Source: Microvirga sp.
Lineage (GTDB): Bacteria; Pseudomonadota; Alphaproteobacteria; Rhizobiales; Beijerinckiaceae
NCBI GenBank assembly: GCA_031181145.1
Contig: JAPSLB010000012.1
Location: 1 to 64,000, forward strand
Direction: 5' to 3'
Length of the DNA: 64,000 nucleotides
Shown here: positions 10,494-20,088 of the stretch, in pieces
Layout of the letters: each line of letters starts with the position of its first letter
Position numbering within the stretch: the first letter of the stretch is position 1
The notes under the pieces: generated by a model
Seen by the model: the letters and a program-made list of their open reading frames with translations, nothing else
Databases searched by the model: none
What the model was told of the DNA's origin: nothing
Position numbers and translations under genes: made by a program

Positions 10494-11870
10494 TCAGCCG
10501 GCAGCCTCGGCGCGCACCAGCCGGTTCCATGTGGCACAATACTGCCGAAAAGTCTCGGAGAGGCCAAAGGCGGAAGCCGCCGTTCCTGGAGGCGACATTG
10601 CTGGCATCGGCACTTGGGCGGTCAGGAGCGCGGCACCGATACTTGTTCCTGTCGAGCCTTCGACCGGCCTGACCGGACGTTCGGCGACCCTGGAGAGAGC
10701 CTCAATGTAGAGCATGTTGCGGGCGAAGGGACCTTCGACGATCACCGGCCCTGCCGCGCCTGTCAGATCGAGGCACGTCTTCGTCATAAACGCGGCATAG
10801 AATGAGGCCGCAACATAGGTCTCGTCCGCATCTAGGTTGCCCTGTGCATTGACGACACGATGCTTCGCATGAGGATAGGGTCCGCATCCCGGAACCACGC
10901 TCGGCGTCAGAAGAATGCGTTCCTCCAGTACGCGCTGGATGGCGGCCGAAGTTGCTGCGCCCTTCCCTCCCGTCAGAAGCTCGAATTCCCGCCCTCCCAT
11001 GAAACGGGCCGACGGCACAGCGCGGCCATGGGCATCGACGTTCGCCAGCGTATCGCGCTCGGGATCGAGACGATCGAGGTCTCCGCCGACGGCGAACAGA
11101 ACGACCCATGTGCCTGTCGACACCACTGCGAAAGGCGCCTCGCGCTGAAGGAGATGCGGAAGGAGAGACGCGTTGGAATCGTGGATCCCGCAATAGACCG
11201 GCATCGGCCGGGCGAGTCCGATCCTGTCTGCGATCTCGCTCGTGACATAACCGAGCAGGTCTGACGGCTTCTTGACGGGTGCCAGCCTCCTGGCGATCCC
11301 GAGACGCTCGACGAGTGTGGAGAATATGCCGAGGCGCGGCATCCAGAGATCCGTATGGCATCCAAGTGACGTCACATCCGTCGCGGCGACGCCCGTCAAG
11401 CGCCAGCCCCAGTATTGCGGATAGGTGACGATTGTCCGCACCTTCCCGAAGGCGTCCGGAAAGATGGTTTTCTGGAAGTGAAGCTGCGCTCCGAGATTGA
11501 GTCCGCCGGGCAGCCGAGGCGAAAAGGTTTCCCCGAACGGTGGCCTGATCGCATCATAGGCCTCATCAACCCCCACCGGATAGCGGAATTCGTAATCCAG
11601 AACAGGCAGGATCAAACCATCGTCGCCGAGAAGCGCACCGCTTGCACCATGGGCCGTGATCGAAATGGCCTCGAACCCGCACTCGGCATGGAGCTCCTTC
11701 AGAGCATCGAGAAAGAACGCGAAGGTTCCGTCCACGTCGAAATGCGGATAGGGATCATCCATAAGCACCGTGTTCGGCTTCGTGCGTGCGGCAAGCTCGC
11801 GGCCAGCCCCCACCTCGACAATGACAGCTTTCACATTGGTCTTGCCGATGTCGAGCACTGCGACATTCAT
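10494..11870 (-). CDS. rhaK: L-rhamnose kinase-type FGGY carbohydrate kinase (RhaK)
   Basis: A 458-residue FGGY-family sugar kinase. The first phosphate-binding motif is at the N terminus (LDIGKTNVKAVIV), the acceptor-side stretch AISITAHGASGALLG follows near residue 75, and the second ATP-site motifs include VVSTGTWVV and PVIVEGPFARN. It is the last gene of the rhaRSTPQ-mutarotase-kinase operon, 4 bases after the mutarotase gene. In Rhizobium leguminosarum the kinase of this locus phosphorylates the sugar early and is also required for rhamnose uptake; the same order here supports the symbol. It lacks a longer C-terminal extension and has normal family length. Confidence 0.85.
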   Translation of the reverse strand: MNVAVLDIGKTNVKAVIVEVGAGRELAARTKPNTVLMDDPYPHFDVDGTFAFFLDALKELHAECGFEAISITAHGASGALLGDDGLILPVLDYEFRYPVGVDEAYDAIRPPFGETFSPRLPGGLNLGAQLHFQKTIFPDAFGKVRTIVTYPQYWGWRLTGVAATDVTSLGCHTDLWMPRLGIFSTLVERLGIARRLAPVKKPSDLLGYVTSEIADRIGLARPMPVYCGIHDSNASLLPHLLQREAPFAVVSTGTWVVLFAVGGDLDRLDPERDTLANVDAHGRAVPSARFMGGREFELLTGGKGAATSAAIQRVLEERILLTPSVVPGCGPYPHAKHRVVNAQGNLDADETYVAASFYAAFMTKTCLDLTGAAGPVIVEGPFARNMLYIEALSRVAERPVRPVEGSTGTSIGAALLTAQVPMPAMSPPGTAASAFGLSETFRQYCATWNRLVRAEAAG

Positions 11871-11874
11871 GGGA

Positions 11875-12198
11875 TCACGCCATATGGAAGACGGTGACGA
11901 GCGGCGCCTCGACCGGCGAATTGTCCGGGTTCGTCACCATGATATCGGCCATATGAGCCCACCAGCGTTTCATCACCGGGTGGCTCGGCAACTCCGCCAT
12001 GTTATGCCTCACCGGGCGCCAGAGCACGGCGAAGAGAACATTGCTGTCGCGATCGAGATGGATCGAGTAATCCTCGACACCTGCGTCCTTCAGCAACTCC
12101 ACCAGTTCCGGCCATATCTCGTCATGGCGGCGGCGGTATTCGTCCTCCATGCCGGGATTGAGCTGCATCTTGAACGCGTACTTCTCTTTCGGACTCAT
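11875..12198 (-). CDS. rhaM: L-rhamnose mutarotase
   Basis: A 107-residue cytoplasmic enzyme that interconverts alpha and beta anomers of L-rhamnose. Family hallmarks are visible: [26 protein letters not shown] at the N terminus with the active-site histidine, [17 protein letters not shown] in the middle, and [12 protein letters not shown] with the tryptophan pair near residue 80. Length equals that of the RhaM/RhaU family. Its start overlaps the stop of the upstream permease by four bases (ATGA) and the kinase begins 4 bases after it. In rhizobia the same gene is called rhaU. Confidence 0.93.
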   Translation of the reverse strand: MSPKEKYAFKMQLNPGMEDEYRRRHDEIWPELVELLKDAGVEDYSIHLDRDSNVLFAVLWRPVRHNMAELPSHPVMKRWWAHMADIMVTNPDNSPVEAPLVTVFHMA

Positions 12199-13241
12199 GT
12201 GGCACTTCTCGAGCGGATACGCCGGACGACCATCGGCAGCGCAATCACGAGGATCAGCAGCAGGCCGATGAAGATGGACATGACGATGCCGGGCACGTTG
12301 AGAAGTCCCAAGCCGAACGTCACGAGTCCCATGACGATGGCGGCCAGAACCACGCCGGGAATGCTGCCGGAGCCGCCCAGGATGCTCACCCCACCGAGAA
12401 CCGCCATGGTGATGACTTCAAGCTCCCAGCCGGCTGCAATGGTATGTCGGGTCGAGCCGAGGCGTGAGGTGAGACACACGGCGGCAACGCCACTCATCAC
12501 GCCTGTCAGGAGAAACAGAATGAACTTGGTGCGCTGAACGGGAATGCCGGAAAACTGCGCGGCGAAAGCATTGTTGCCGATCGCGTAGATCCAGCGCCCG
12601 AAGATTGTCCGGTGCAGCAGAATGCCGAAGAGAAGAGCAAAGACCAGGAAAGCGACAATCTCGAAGGTCACGACCTCGAGGCCGGGGATTATGGGCCACC
12701 AGGAGAAATCCGACATATAGCCCTGGCCGAACCAAGCGAAGCTCGAAGGATAGCCGCCATAGGCCTGATCGCCGAGAACGATCTGCGCGATGCCTCGAAA
12801 CAGGCTCATGGTGCCGATGGTCACGACGATGGACGGAAGACCGATGTGCGCCACCAGCAAACCGTTGAATGCGCCGCACAGTAGGCCGACGCTCAGCCCG
12901 ATTCCAACGAGAGCCGGGGTCTGGAAGCCGGCCTGGGCAGCCGCCCCCATCGCAGTCGAGGCAAGGGCGATGATCGCCGCCACCGACAGATCGATCTCGC
13001 CCGAGACGATCAAGAGTGTCATCGCGAAGGCGATCATCGCCTTTTCGGTAAAGTTATAGGTAGCGTCCGATAGATTCCAGGGATCGAGGAAGTGCGGCGA
13101 GGCCAGGGAGTTTGCGGTGAAGATCGCGATGGCGACCGCAGCCAGCAATGTCTCCCAGCTTCCCAGGAGCCGCCTGACCGGCGTCGAGAGCTTGTCGGGA
13201 ATATGGCGCAGTGGCTGCTTCTCGGCTGTCAGCGTGCTCAT
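12195..13241 (-). CDS. rhaQ: Rhamnose ABC transporter permease RhaQ
   Basis: A 348-residue inner-membrane permease of the ribose/rhamnose (RbsC-like) type with about eight to ten hydrophobic segments. Typical elements are [42 protein letters not shown], and [25 protein letters not shown], the conserved glycine-rich loop before the last helices. A charged cytoplasmic N terminus of about 25 residues comes first. It overlaps the start of the mutarotase gene and the stop of rhaP by four bases each, so the genes are translationally coupled. Confidence 0.92.
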   Translation of the reverse strand: MSTLTAEKQPLRHIPDKLSTPVRRLLGSWETLLAAVAIAIFTANSLASPHFLDPWNLSDATYNFTEKAMIAFAMTLLIVSGEIDLSVAAIIALASTAMGAAAQAGFQTPALVGIGLSVGLLCGAFNGLLVAHIGLPSIVVTIGTMSLFRGIAQIVLGDQAYGGYPSSFAWFGQGYMSDFSWWPIIPGLEVVTFEIVAFLVFALLFGILLHRTIFGRWIYAIGNNAFAAQFSGIPVQRTKFILFLLTGVMSGVAAVCLTSRLGSTRHTIAAGWELEVITMAVLGGVSILGGSGSIPGVVLAAIVMGLVTFGLGLLNVPGIVMSIFIGLLLILVIALPMVVRRIRSRSAT

Positions 13242-14257
13242 GCGGCTGCTCCTTCGACTGGGGTCTCCATTCGGACGGGACGGCTCTTGGCCGCATCCCG
13301 CAGAATGAGGCGGCCCTTGCGACGCTCCTGACGCGCGTTGAAGAGCACGGCGATGATGATCACGAGGCCGGAGATCGCCATTTGCCAGAAGGGCGAGACG
13401 TTGATGACCGGCAGAGCGTTCTTGATCACGCCGAGGAAGAGCGCGCCGAGCACCGCGCCGCCCACAGAGCCTATGCCGCCCAGGGTCGAGATGCCGCCGA
13501 TCACGCAGGCCGCGACCGTGTCGAGCTCAAAGCCCGCGGCAATGTCAACGTAAGCGACCGCATAGCGCGAGACCCAGAGATAACCGCAGAGCCCTGCCAG
13601 GGCACCCGACAGCATGAAGGCGAAGAATTTCGCGCGCCCCACATCGACACCGGCATACAGCGCCGCCGTGGGATTGCCGCCGGCGGCGTAGAGCGACCGG
13701 CCAAAGACTGTGCGCGTGAACACGGTAGCGATGATGGCGATCACAAGGAGTGCCGTCCAACCCAGCAGAGGAAGCCCGAGCACAGGCAAGCGCGGCGTGT
13801 TGAGGAATGCTGGCGTCATCTGGGTCTGGTTGACCCATGCGCCGCCCGAGAGCACGAAAGCCATGCCGCGATAGATCGTGAGCGTGCCGAGCGTAGCGAC
13901 GATGGCGGGGATGCCGATCCTCCAAACCATGAAACCATTGATGGCCCCGAGACCCGCTCCGATGCCGAGCGCGGCTGCAATCAGCAGCGGGAGCGGAACC
14001 TCGGGATAGGCGGAATTGAGCATGGCTACCGCCATCCCCGTGAAGGACAGGTTGGCGGCGACGGACAGATCGATGGACTTGGTCAGGATCACCGCCATCT
14101 GGCCAAGCGCCAGAATGATCAGGATGGAGGTGTCGTTGAAGATGTTCGCAAGGCTCTTCGGCGAGGCAAAGCCCGGCGCGCGAGCGGAAAAGGCGGCAAT
14201 CAGCACCAGGATAATCGCTACCAGCAGGAGTTCCCGGTATTTCAGGATGCGGCTCAT
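13238..14257 (-). CDS. rhaP: Rhamnose ABC transporter permease RhaP
   Basis: A 339-residue RbsC-type permease starting MSRILKYRELLLVAI at the ATG at 14257; the open frame extends much further upstream, but that part is antisense-frame reading of the ATPase gene and is not coding. Signature stretches are LGQMAVILTKSIDLSVAANLSFTGM, VATLGTLTIYRGMAFVLSGG and AACVIGGISTLGGIGSVGGAVLG. It pairs with the RhaQ-type permease encoded next, whose start overlaps its stop. The gap to the upstream ATPase gene is 17 bases. Confidence 0.93.
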   Translation of the reverse strand: MSRILKYRELLLVAIILVLIAAFSARAPGFASPKSLANIFNDTSILIILALGQMAVILTKSIDLSVAANLSFTGMAVAMLNSAYPEVPLPLLIAAALGIGAGLGAINGFMVWRIGIPAIVATLGTLTIYRGMAFVLSGGAWVNQTQMTPAFLNTPRLPVLGLPLLGWTALLVIAIIATVFTRTVFGRSLYAAGGNPTAALYAGVDVGRAKFFAFMLSGALAGLCGYLWVSRYAVAYVDIAAGFELDTVAACVIGGISTLGGIGSVGGAVLGALFLGVIKNALPVINVSPFWQMAISGLVIIIAVLFNARQERRKGRLILRDAAKSRPVRMETPVEGAAA

Positions 14258-14274
14258 CGCGTCTCCCTTCCCAT

Positions 14275-15792
14275 TCACTGGTTGCCGGTGGCGGCGCGCA
14301 CCAGCGTCTCGGCATCGAGCCCTTCCCGATTCCAGATGCCGGCCATGCGACCTTCGCGCATCACCAGAACCCGGTCGGACATACCGAGGATCTCGGGCAA
14401 CTCGGATGACACCATGATTACGCTGAGGCCTTCGCCTGCAAGTTCGCTCATGAAGGCGTGCACCGCGGCCTTGGAACCGATGTCGATGCCCTTTGTCGGT
14501 TCGTCCAGGATGATCACCTTCGGTCTGGTGGCGAGCCACTTGCCGATGACGACCTTCTGCTGGTTGCCGCCCGAGAGGGTCCCGACGGGCACGGACAGGG
14601 CCGCCGCCCGCAGATCCAGCCGCTCCGCATAGCGCCGGGCGAGAGCGAATTCCTCGGCTTCGCGCAGGAAACCTGCGCGGGTCGTCCTGCCTAAAGTAGC
14701 CATGGTGAAATTCTGGAAGATCGGCATCTGGAGCACGGCGCCATGGCGGCCGCGCTCCTCGGGCACGTAGACGATGCCGGCCCCGATGGCATCCGCCGGG
14801 GAGCGGATCTCGACGGAACGGCCCTCCAGCTCTAGGCTTCCGGCGCTCGGGCGCGTAATTCCGAACAGGGACTGGCAGAATTCCGAGCGGCCTGCCCCGA
14901 CAAGGCCGTAAAGACCTAGGATCTCGCCGCGTCGCAACTCGAAGGAGATGTTGTCGAATTCTGTCGGATGGGAGTATCCGGAGACCTTCAGAACAGTGTT
15001 GCCGATGGCAACGTCGAGTTTCGGAAATACGTGATCGACCGAGCGCCCGACCATCATGCGCACGATCTCGTCTTGGCCGGTTTTCGCCAGCAGACCGGCA
15101 CCGATTGAGCGCCCATCGCGAAGGACCACGAAGCGTTCCGCGATCTGATAGACCTCTTCGAACTTGTGGCTGATGAACAGGATTGCCTTGCCCTGCCGCT
15201 TCAGCCTTTCGATGATGCGGAAGAGATCTTCCACTTCCTTGTAGGAAAGAGCGGCCGTGGGCTCGTCCATGATGACGACGCGGGCTTCGACGGACAGGGC
15301 TCGGGCAATGGCGACAAGGTGGCGTTGCGCGATCGAGAGGTCCTTCAGCCTCATATATGGGCTGATGGGGGCGTCGATGGAGGTCAGCAGCGCTGCCGCC
15401 CGCGCATTCATCGCGCTCCAATTGACTAGTCCCAGACGATTGCGCGGGGCATGGCCGAGAAAGATGTTCTCGGCGACCGAAAGCTCGTCGAAAAGGACGG
15501 TCTCCTGATGGATTGCCGTAATGCCGCTGCGAATGGCAGCCTCAGCGCTCGTGAAGTGAACCGGCGCGCCGTCGATGATGATCGCGCCGCTGTCGTGCTG
15601 GTAGATTCCCGTCAGGATCTTGACGAGCGTCGACTTGCCCGCACCGTTCTCACCGATCAGCGCCGTCACCGTTCCGGGGAAAAGAGCGACATCGACGGAG
15701 TCGAGCGCCTGGACGCCGGGAAACGACTTGGAAATGCCGCGCATTTCCAGAAGCGGAGGTGAGTTCTGGACAACTGCTTGTACGACAGACAT
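14275..15792 (-). CDS. rhaT: Rhamnose ABC transporter ATP-binding protein RhaT (double ATPase)
   Basis: A 505-residue protein with two fused ATPase domains, as in RbsA/RhaT/XylG importers. Domain 1 (residues about 10-250) has GENGAGKST, a shortened signature region (LKDLSIAQRHLVAIARAL) and VVIMDEPTAAL. Domain 2 (about 260-500) has the degenerate Walker A GLVGAGRSE typical of this class, then LSGGNQQKVVIGKWL and VIILDEPTKGID. It powers the RhaP/RhaQ permease pair. The gene follows that of the rhamnose-binding protein by 77 bases and precedes rhaP by 17. Confidence 0.94.
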   Translation of the reverse strand: MSVVQAVVQNSPPLLEMRGISKSFPGVQALDSVDVALFPGTVTALIGENGAGKSTLVKILTGIYQHDSGAIIIDGAPVHFTSAEAAIRSGITAIHQETVLFDELSVAENIFLGHAPRNRLGLVNWSAMNARAAALLTSIDAPISPYMRLKDLSIAQRHLVAIARALSVEARVVIMDEPTAALSYKEVEDLFRIIERLKRQGKAILFISHKFEEVYQIAERFVVLRDGRSIGAGLLAKTGQDEIVRMMVGRSVDHVFPKLDVAIGNTVLKVSGYSHPTEFDNISFELRRGEILGLYGLVGAGRSEFCQSLFGITRPSAGSLELEGRSVEIRSPADAIGAGIVYVPEERGRHGAVLQMPIFQNFTMATLGRTTRAGFLREAEEFALARRYAERLDLRAAALSVPVGTLSGGNQQKVVIGKWLATRPKVIILDEPTKGIDIGSKAAVHAFMSELAGEGLSVIMVSSELPEILGMSDRVLVMREGRMAGIWNREGLDAETLVRAATGNQ

Positions 15793-15869
15793 GGGAATTC
15801 CCGCCGAGAGCCAACGTGAGCAAGGAAGGCGCAGGCAATCCGCGCCCTCCCTCCGAACGTGTCGAGATC

Positions 15870-16865
15870 TCAGAAGATCTTGGCGAATTCGTCGACGTTC
15901 TTGGCATCGTAAACGAAGGGATCGGCCATGGCGGCCTCACCGTTCTCGCCGACCTTGATCTTGCCCATGCGCCCGACATTGATCTCGGAGCCTGGCTTGC
16001 CATCGGTCTCCTTCTTGACGAGGCGATAGGCGATCTGCGCCGCGGAATATCCGAGATCGATCGGGTTCCAGATCGCGAACTGCTTGGTTGCACCCGAGTG
16101 AACGGCGCCCGCCATCTCGGACGGGAGTCCAAGACCCGTCACGTAAACCTGGCCGATCTTGCCGGCATCCTTCACCGCCTGAGACGCAGCGAGCACGCCG
16201 ACGGTCGTGGGAGCAACGATCACTTTCACGTTTGGATGCGAGCTGAGAAGACCCTGGGCTTCACGATAGCTCTTGTCGGCAAGGTCATCGCCATAGACCG
16301 TCGTGACGAGGCTCAGACCCGGATATTTCGGCAGCTGCTTCTTCATCTCGGCGATCCAGGTGTTCTGGTTGGTCGAGGTCGAGGTGGCCGACAGGATCGC
16401 GAAGTCGCCCTTGCCGTCCGGCAGGTGATCGGCCGCGAGCTTCAGGCACATGTTGCCGATGAGCTCGTTGGAAGAGGGATTGAGATGGAGGATACGCCCG
16501 TCCTTGTTCACGCCGGAATCCCAGGAGATCACCTTGATGCCGCGCTGGGCCGCCTTCTTCAGCGCTGGGACGACCGCGTCAGGATCGTTAGCCGAAATCG
16601 CAATCGCATCGACCTTCTGTGCAATGAGCGCGTTGATTACCTCAATCTGACCCTCGGCGGTCGTGGTGGTGGGGCCGGTATAGATAATGTCGACGCCGCC
16701 GATTTCCTTAGCTGCCTCCTGAGCGCCCTTGTTGGCGGCTTCGAAGAAGCCGTTGCCGAGGGACTTGACGACAAGTCCGATCTTGATGTTCTCGGCGCTG
16801 GCCGCGCCCGTGAGAAGGGCGAGGCCAAGAGCCGTTCCGGCGGCCAGTTTCGCAAAAACTTTCAT
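15870..16865 (-). CDS. rhaS: Rhamnose-binding periplasmic protein RhaS
   Basis: A 331-residue periplasmic sugar-binding protein of the ribose-binding (pfam peripla_BP_4) class. The ATG at 16865 begins MKVFAKLAAGTALGLALLTG, a Sec signal cut after AASA near residue 25, and GGGAGGAA lies just upstream; an in-frame start at 16889 would put charged residues ahead of the signal. The mature part reads IKIGLVVKSLGNGFFEAANKGAQEAAKEIGG, and VDAIAISANDPDAVVPALKKA is the second signature. It is the first transporter gene downstream of the DeoR regulator. RhaS here means the binding protein of the rhizobial locus, not the E. coli AraC regulator. Confidence 0.93.
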   Translation of the reverse strand: MKVFAKLAAGTALGLALLTGAASAENIKIGLVVKSLGNGFFEAANKGAQEAAKEIGGVDIIYTGPTTTTAEGQIEVINALIAQKVDAIAISANDPDAVVPALKKAAQRGIKVISWDSGVNKDGRILHLNPSSNELIGNMCLKLAADHLPDGKGDFAILSATSTSTNQNTWIAEMKKQLPKYPGLSLVTTVYGDDLADKSYREAQGLLSSHPNVKVIVAPTTVGVLAASQAVKDAGKIGQVYVTGLGLPSEMAGAVHSGATKQFAIWNPIDLGYSAAQIAYRLVKKETDGKPGSEINVGRMGKIKVGENGEAAMADPFVYDAKNVDEFAKIF

Positions 16866-16901
16866 GTTTTCTTCCTCCCTTGCAAGCATCCCCGGCAGAC
16901 T

Positions 16902-17714
16902 TCACGCTGCCGATGAGGATTCCGTTGGCTTTTCGGCTGCCGAGACATTGGCAACGATCAGCTTGATGCCCGCATCCTCGATCATGGCGCGGGCAGTTTC
17001 CGATATGCCGTCGTCGGTGATCAGCGTGGAGACACGATTGAGCGGGCAGAGAATGAGGCTGGAACGGCGCTGAAACTTAGTGGAATCGACCATCAGCACC
17101 AGTTCGTCGGCCTGGTTGATGAGCTTCTGTTCGGCCTGGATGATCAGTGCGTCCTGTTCCATCACGCCAAGCGGTCCGACGCCCTGCGCTCCCATGAACA
17201 TGCGGCGCGCATAGAAATTGCGCGTCACGTCATTGTCGAAGGGCGAGAGAATGATGCTCTGGTCGCGGTAGACGGAGCCACCTGGCAGCATCACCTGGTT
17301 CTTGGAATGCTTGATCAGGTGCTCCGCAATGGCGAAGGAATTGGTGAAGACCTGCATCCGGCGGGCGGTCAGGTAATGCACCATCTGGAACGTGGTCGTC
17401 CCACCATTGATGATGATGGCGTCACCATCGCTGCACAGGGCCACGGCCTCTCGGGCGACGGCGCGCTTCTTGGCGGTGTTCTCGCCCTCGGAAATCCGGA
17501 AGGGCTTGGCCGCCAGCGGGCTGATCTGCTGAGGGTGCAGGGCCTCGGCCCCGCCGCGCACGCGGCGCAGGCGGCCTTGAACATGAAGGGCAGCGATGTC
17601 CCGGCGGATCGTGGCCTCGGAGGCCTCCGTCATCTCCATCAGGTCCTGGATCGTGGCAACAGGTCTTTCCTGAACCAGGCTGAGGATTATCCGGTGCCTT
17701 TCACGTTCGTGCAT
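16902..17714 (-). CDS. rhaR: DeoR-family regulator of rhamnose catabolism RhaR
   Basis: A 270-residue DeoR-type repressor. The N-terminal winged helix reads RHRIILSLVQERPVATIQDLMEMTEASEATIRRDIAALHVQGRLRRVRGGA, the standard DeoR recognition region. The C-terminal sensor domain has the sugar-phosphate-isomerase-like elements DAIIINGGTTTFQMVHYL, VFTNSFAIAEHL and VMLPGGSVYRD. It heads the transporter operon and is divergent from rhaD, with a 246-base intergenic region holding candidate operators. In rhizobia RhaR negatively regulates both arms of this locus. A phosphorylated rhamnose intermediate is the likely inducer, by family analogy. Confidence 0.92.
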   Translation of the reverse strand: MHERERHRIILSLVQERPVATIQDLMEMTEASEATIRRDIAALHVQGRLRRVRGGAEALHPQQISPLAAKPFRISEGENTAKKRAVAREAVALCSDGDAIIINGGTTTFQMVHYLTARRMQVFTNSFAIAEHLIKHSKNQVMLPGGSVYRDQSIILSPFDNDVTRNFYARRMFMGAQGVGPLGVMEQDALIIQAEQKLINQADELVLMVDSTKFQRRSSLILCPLNRVSTLITDDGISETARAMIEDAGIKLIVANVSAAEKPTESSSAA

Positions 17715-17843
17715 TATTCCTCCTCATGGGCTTCAGAACCAGGCAGGATCACTAAGAGGCCATCAAATCCGATTAAGGACAAGCCTAGCGTTCTAGAGAT
17801 TTGGCTCGCCGTCAATCATCTTCGATCTCATCCATTCGTATGA

Positions 17844-17881
17844 TGATCAATGTTGACGTATTTTGATCGGTTTTGGTTGAC
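17844..17881. promoter_or_regulatory. Candidate rha operator/promoter repeats between rhaR and rhaD
   Basis: Within the 246-base divergent spacer two related direct repeats occur: GATCAATGTTGAC at 17844-17856 and GATCGGTTTTGGTTGAC at 17865-17881, each pairing GATC with GTTGAC. The second runs into TTGACA (17877-17882), which could be a -35 element for the rhaD side, though no convincing -10 box follows. A DeoR repressor binding here could control both directions. The repeats are seen; their role is inferred. Confidence 0.4.
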
Positions 17882-17960
17882 AAGGTCGGAAGCCTCGCCA
17901 ATGCTCTCTGCGTGAGCGTGAGGCACTGCGCACCCAGTTTCAGCTTGGCAGGAGGACAAC

Positions 17961-20066
17961 GTGGATACCGCAACGCAAAACGTGAAGCTGCTGGATAACA
18001 AATGGGATGACGCGAAGGCGGCCTCGCTCGACGAGCCCGGTCTGCTCCTCTACCGCTCCAACCTCCTCGGGGCCGACAAGCGCATCACGAATTACGGCGG
18101 CGGCAACACTTCGGCCAAGGTCATGGAAGCGGATCCGCTCACCGGTGAGAAAGTCGAGGTCCTCTGGGTGAAGGGCTCCGGAGGGGACGTCGGCACGATC
18201 AAGCTCGACGGTTTCGCCACTCTTTACATGGACAAGCTGCGGTCACTGAAGTCCATCTACAGGGGGGTAGAAGACGAGGACCGCATGGTAGGCTTCCTGC
18301 CCCATGCAACCTTCAACCTGAACACGCGCGCAGCCTCCATCGACACGCCCCTGCACGGCTTCCTGCCCTACAAGCATGTTGATCACATGCACCCGGATGC
18401 GATCATCGCGATCGCGGCTTCCAAGAACTCGCGCGCGCTCACGCAGGAAATCTTCGGTGACGAGATCGGCTGGCTCCCCTGGCGTCGCCCTGGCTTCCAG
18501 CTCGGCCTTGATCTCGAAGCCTTTGCCAAAGCCAATCCTCACGCCAAGGGGGTAGTGCTCGAAAGCCACGGCCTCTTCACCTGGGCCGATACAGCCAAGG
18601 ACTGCTACGAGCTGACGCTGCGCATCATCAATCAGGCCATCAAGTGGTTGGCCTTGAAAACGGCGGGCAAGCCGGCCTTCGGAGGCAACGTGGCCACCAG
18701 TCTTCCCAGAGAGGAGCGCCGCAAGATCGCCGCGCGCCTGATGCCGGAGATCCGCGGCAAGGTCGGCCAGGCGGAACGCAAGCTCGGGCATTTCGACGAT
18801 CAGGATGCAGTGCTCGAATTCGTCAACTCCGCGCAACTGAAGCCGCTGGCGCATCTCGGCACCAGCTGTCCGGACCATTTCCTGCGGACCAAGATCCGTC
18901 CGCTCGTGCTCGACTTCGATCCGCAATCGCCGGATGTAGATGCAGTTTTGGCAGGTCTCGATGCGGCGCTGGAAGCCTATCGCACCGACTACACGCGTTA
19001 TTATGAGCAGTGCAAGCACCCGGACAGCCCGAGGATGCGCGATCCGAATCCGGTGATCTTCCTGATCCCAGGTGTCGGCATGTTGTCCTTCGCCCGCGAC
19101 AAGGCCACGGCCCGCATCGCCAGCGAGTTCTACGTCAATGCCATCAATGTGATGCGCGGCGCGTCTTCGGTCTCCGAGTACCAGGGCCTGCCGGAGCAGG
19201 AGGCGTTCGACATCGAATACTGGCAGCTCGAGGAAGCCAAGCTCCAGCGCATGCCGAAGCCAAAGAGCCTCGCAGGTCGCGTCGCTTTCATCACCGGCGG
19301 CGCCGGCGGGATCGGGCGGGCAACGGCCGAGCGGTTGATCGCGGAAGGCGCCTGTGTGGTTCTGGCCGACATCGATCAGGAATCGCTTAACAGCGCAGTC
19401 GAGGATTTCGGCAAACGCGTCGGCGTGGACGTGGTGCGAGGCGTCACGCTCAACGTCACGAGCGAGTCGGACGTGCTCTCCTCCTTCATCGAAGCATCGG
19501 TGGAGTTCGGTGGCATCGACATCCTGGTGTCGAATGCGGGAATCGCTTCCTCGGCTCCCGTCGAGGAGACCGAGCTTGCCATGTGGAACAAGAACATCGA
19601 GATTCTCGCGACCGGCTACTTCCTGGTCTCGCGTGAGGCGTTCCGCCTGTTCCGCCGCCAAAAACTGGGGGGCAACATCGTCTTCGTGGCATCCAAGAAC
19701 GGCCTCGCCTCCTCTCCTAACGCCTCAGCCTATTGCACAGCCAAGGCCGCCGAGATCCACCTCGCCCGCTGCCTGGCGCTCGAAGGCGCGGACGCTGGTA
19801 TTCGCGTCAACACGGTCAATCCGGACGCAGTGCTGCGCGGCTCCAAGATCTGGTCAGGCGAATGGCGCGAGCAGCGCGCGGCGTCGTCCAACCTCTCGGT
19901 CGACCAGCTGGAGGAGCATTACCGCAAGCGCTCCCTGCTGAAACTGAACGTCTTCCCTGAAGACATCGCAGAAGCGATCTATTTCCTCGCTTCCGACGCC
20001 TCGGCAAAGTCTACCGGCAACATCATCAACGTCGATGCAGGAAACGCTATGTCGTTTACGCGCTGA
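17961..20066 (+). CDS. rhaD: Bifunctional rhamnulose-1-phosphate aldolase/short-chain dehydrogenase RhaD
   Basis: A 701-residue fusion. Residues about 1-420 form a class-II aldolase/adducin-type domain: NYGGGNTSAKV near residue 40, KGSGGDVGTIKLDGF, and the metal-ligand run HVDHMHPDAIIA, with VVLESHGLFTW further on. Residues about 430-700 are a short-chain dehydrogenase: TGGAGGIGRA, SNAGIAS, a serine in VFVASKNG and YCTAK. The aldolase cleaves rhamnulose-1-phosphate to dihydroxyacetone phosphate and L-lactaldehyde, and the dehydrogenase half is believed to oxidise the aldehyde. The start is GTG at 17961, supported by GGAGG ahead of it. It is the first gene of the rightward arm of the locus. 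Confidence 0.94.
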   Translation: MDTATQNVKLLDNKWDDAKAASLDEPGLLLYRSNLLGADKRITNYGGGNTSAKVMEADPLTGEKVEVLWVKGSGGDVGTIKLDGFATLYMDKLRSLKSIYRGVEDEDRMVGFLPHATFNLNTRAASIDTPLHGFLPYKHVDHMHPDAIIAIAASKNSRALTQEIFGDEIGWLPWRRPGFQLGLDLEAFAKANPHAKGVVLESHGLFTWADTAKDCYELTLRIINQAIKWLALKTAGKPAFGGNVATSLPREERRKIAARLMPEIRGKVGQAERKLGHFDDQDAVLEFVNSAQLKPLAHLGTSCPDHFLRTKIRPLVLDFDPQSPDVDAVLAGLDAALEAYRTDYTRYYEQCKHPDSPRMRDPNPVIFLIPGVGMLSFARDKATARIASEFYVNAINVMRGASSVSEYQGLPEQEAFDIEYWQLEEAKLQRMPKPKSLAGRVAFITGGAGGIGRATAERLIAEGACVVLADIDQESLNSAVEDFGKRVGVDVVRGVTLNVTSESDVLSSFIEASVEFGGIDILVSNAGIASSAPVEETELAMWNKNIEILATGYFLVSREAFRLFRRQKLGGNIVFVASKNGLASSPNASAYCTAKAAEIHLARCLALEGADAGIRVNTVNPDAVLRGSKIWSGEWREQRAASSNLSVDQLEEHYRKRSLLKLNVFPEDIAEAIYFLASDASAKSTGNIINVDAGNAMSFTR

Positions 20067-20088
20067 AGCAAGGACAGGGAGGAGAATC

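Noticed and set aside
14258..15421. Extension of the RhaP frame by about 388 codons upstream
   Set aside because: This part overlaps the RhaT ATPase in another frame and shows no domain; RhaP has a good start at 14257.
18243..19661. Long minus-strand open frame (about 472 codons) opposite rhaD
   Set aside because: The rhaD aldolase-dehydrogenase on the plus strand has clear domains throughout, so the opposite frame is a shadow.
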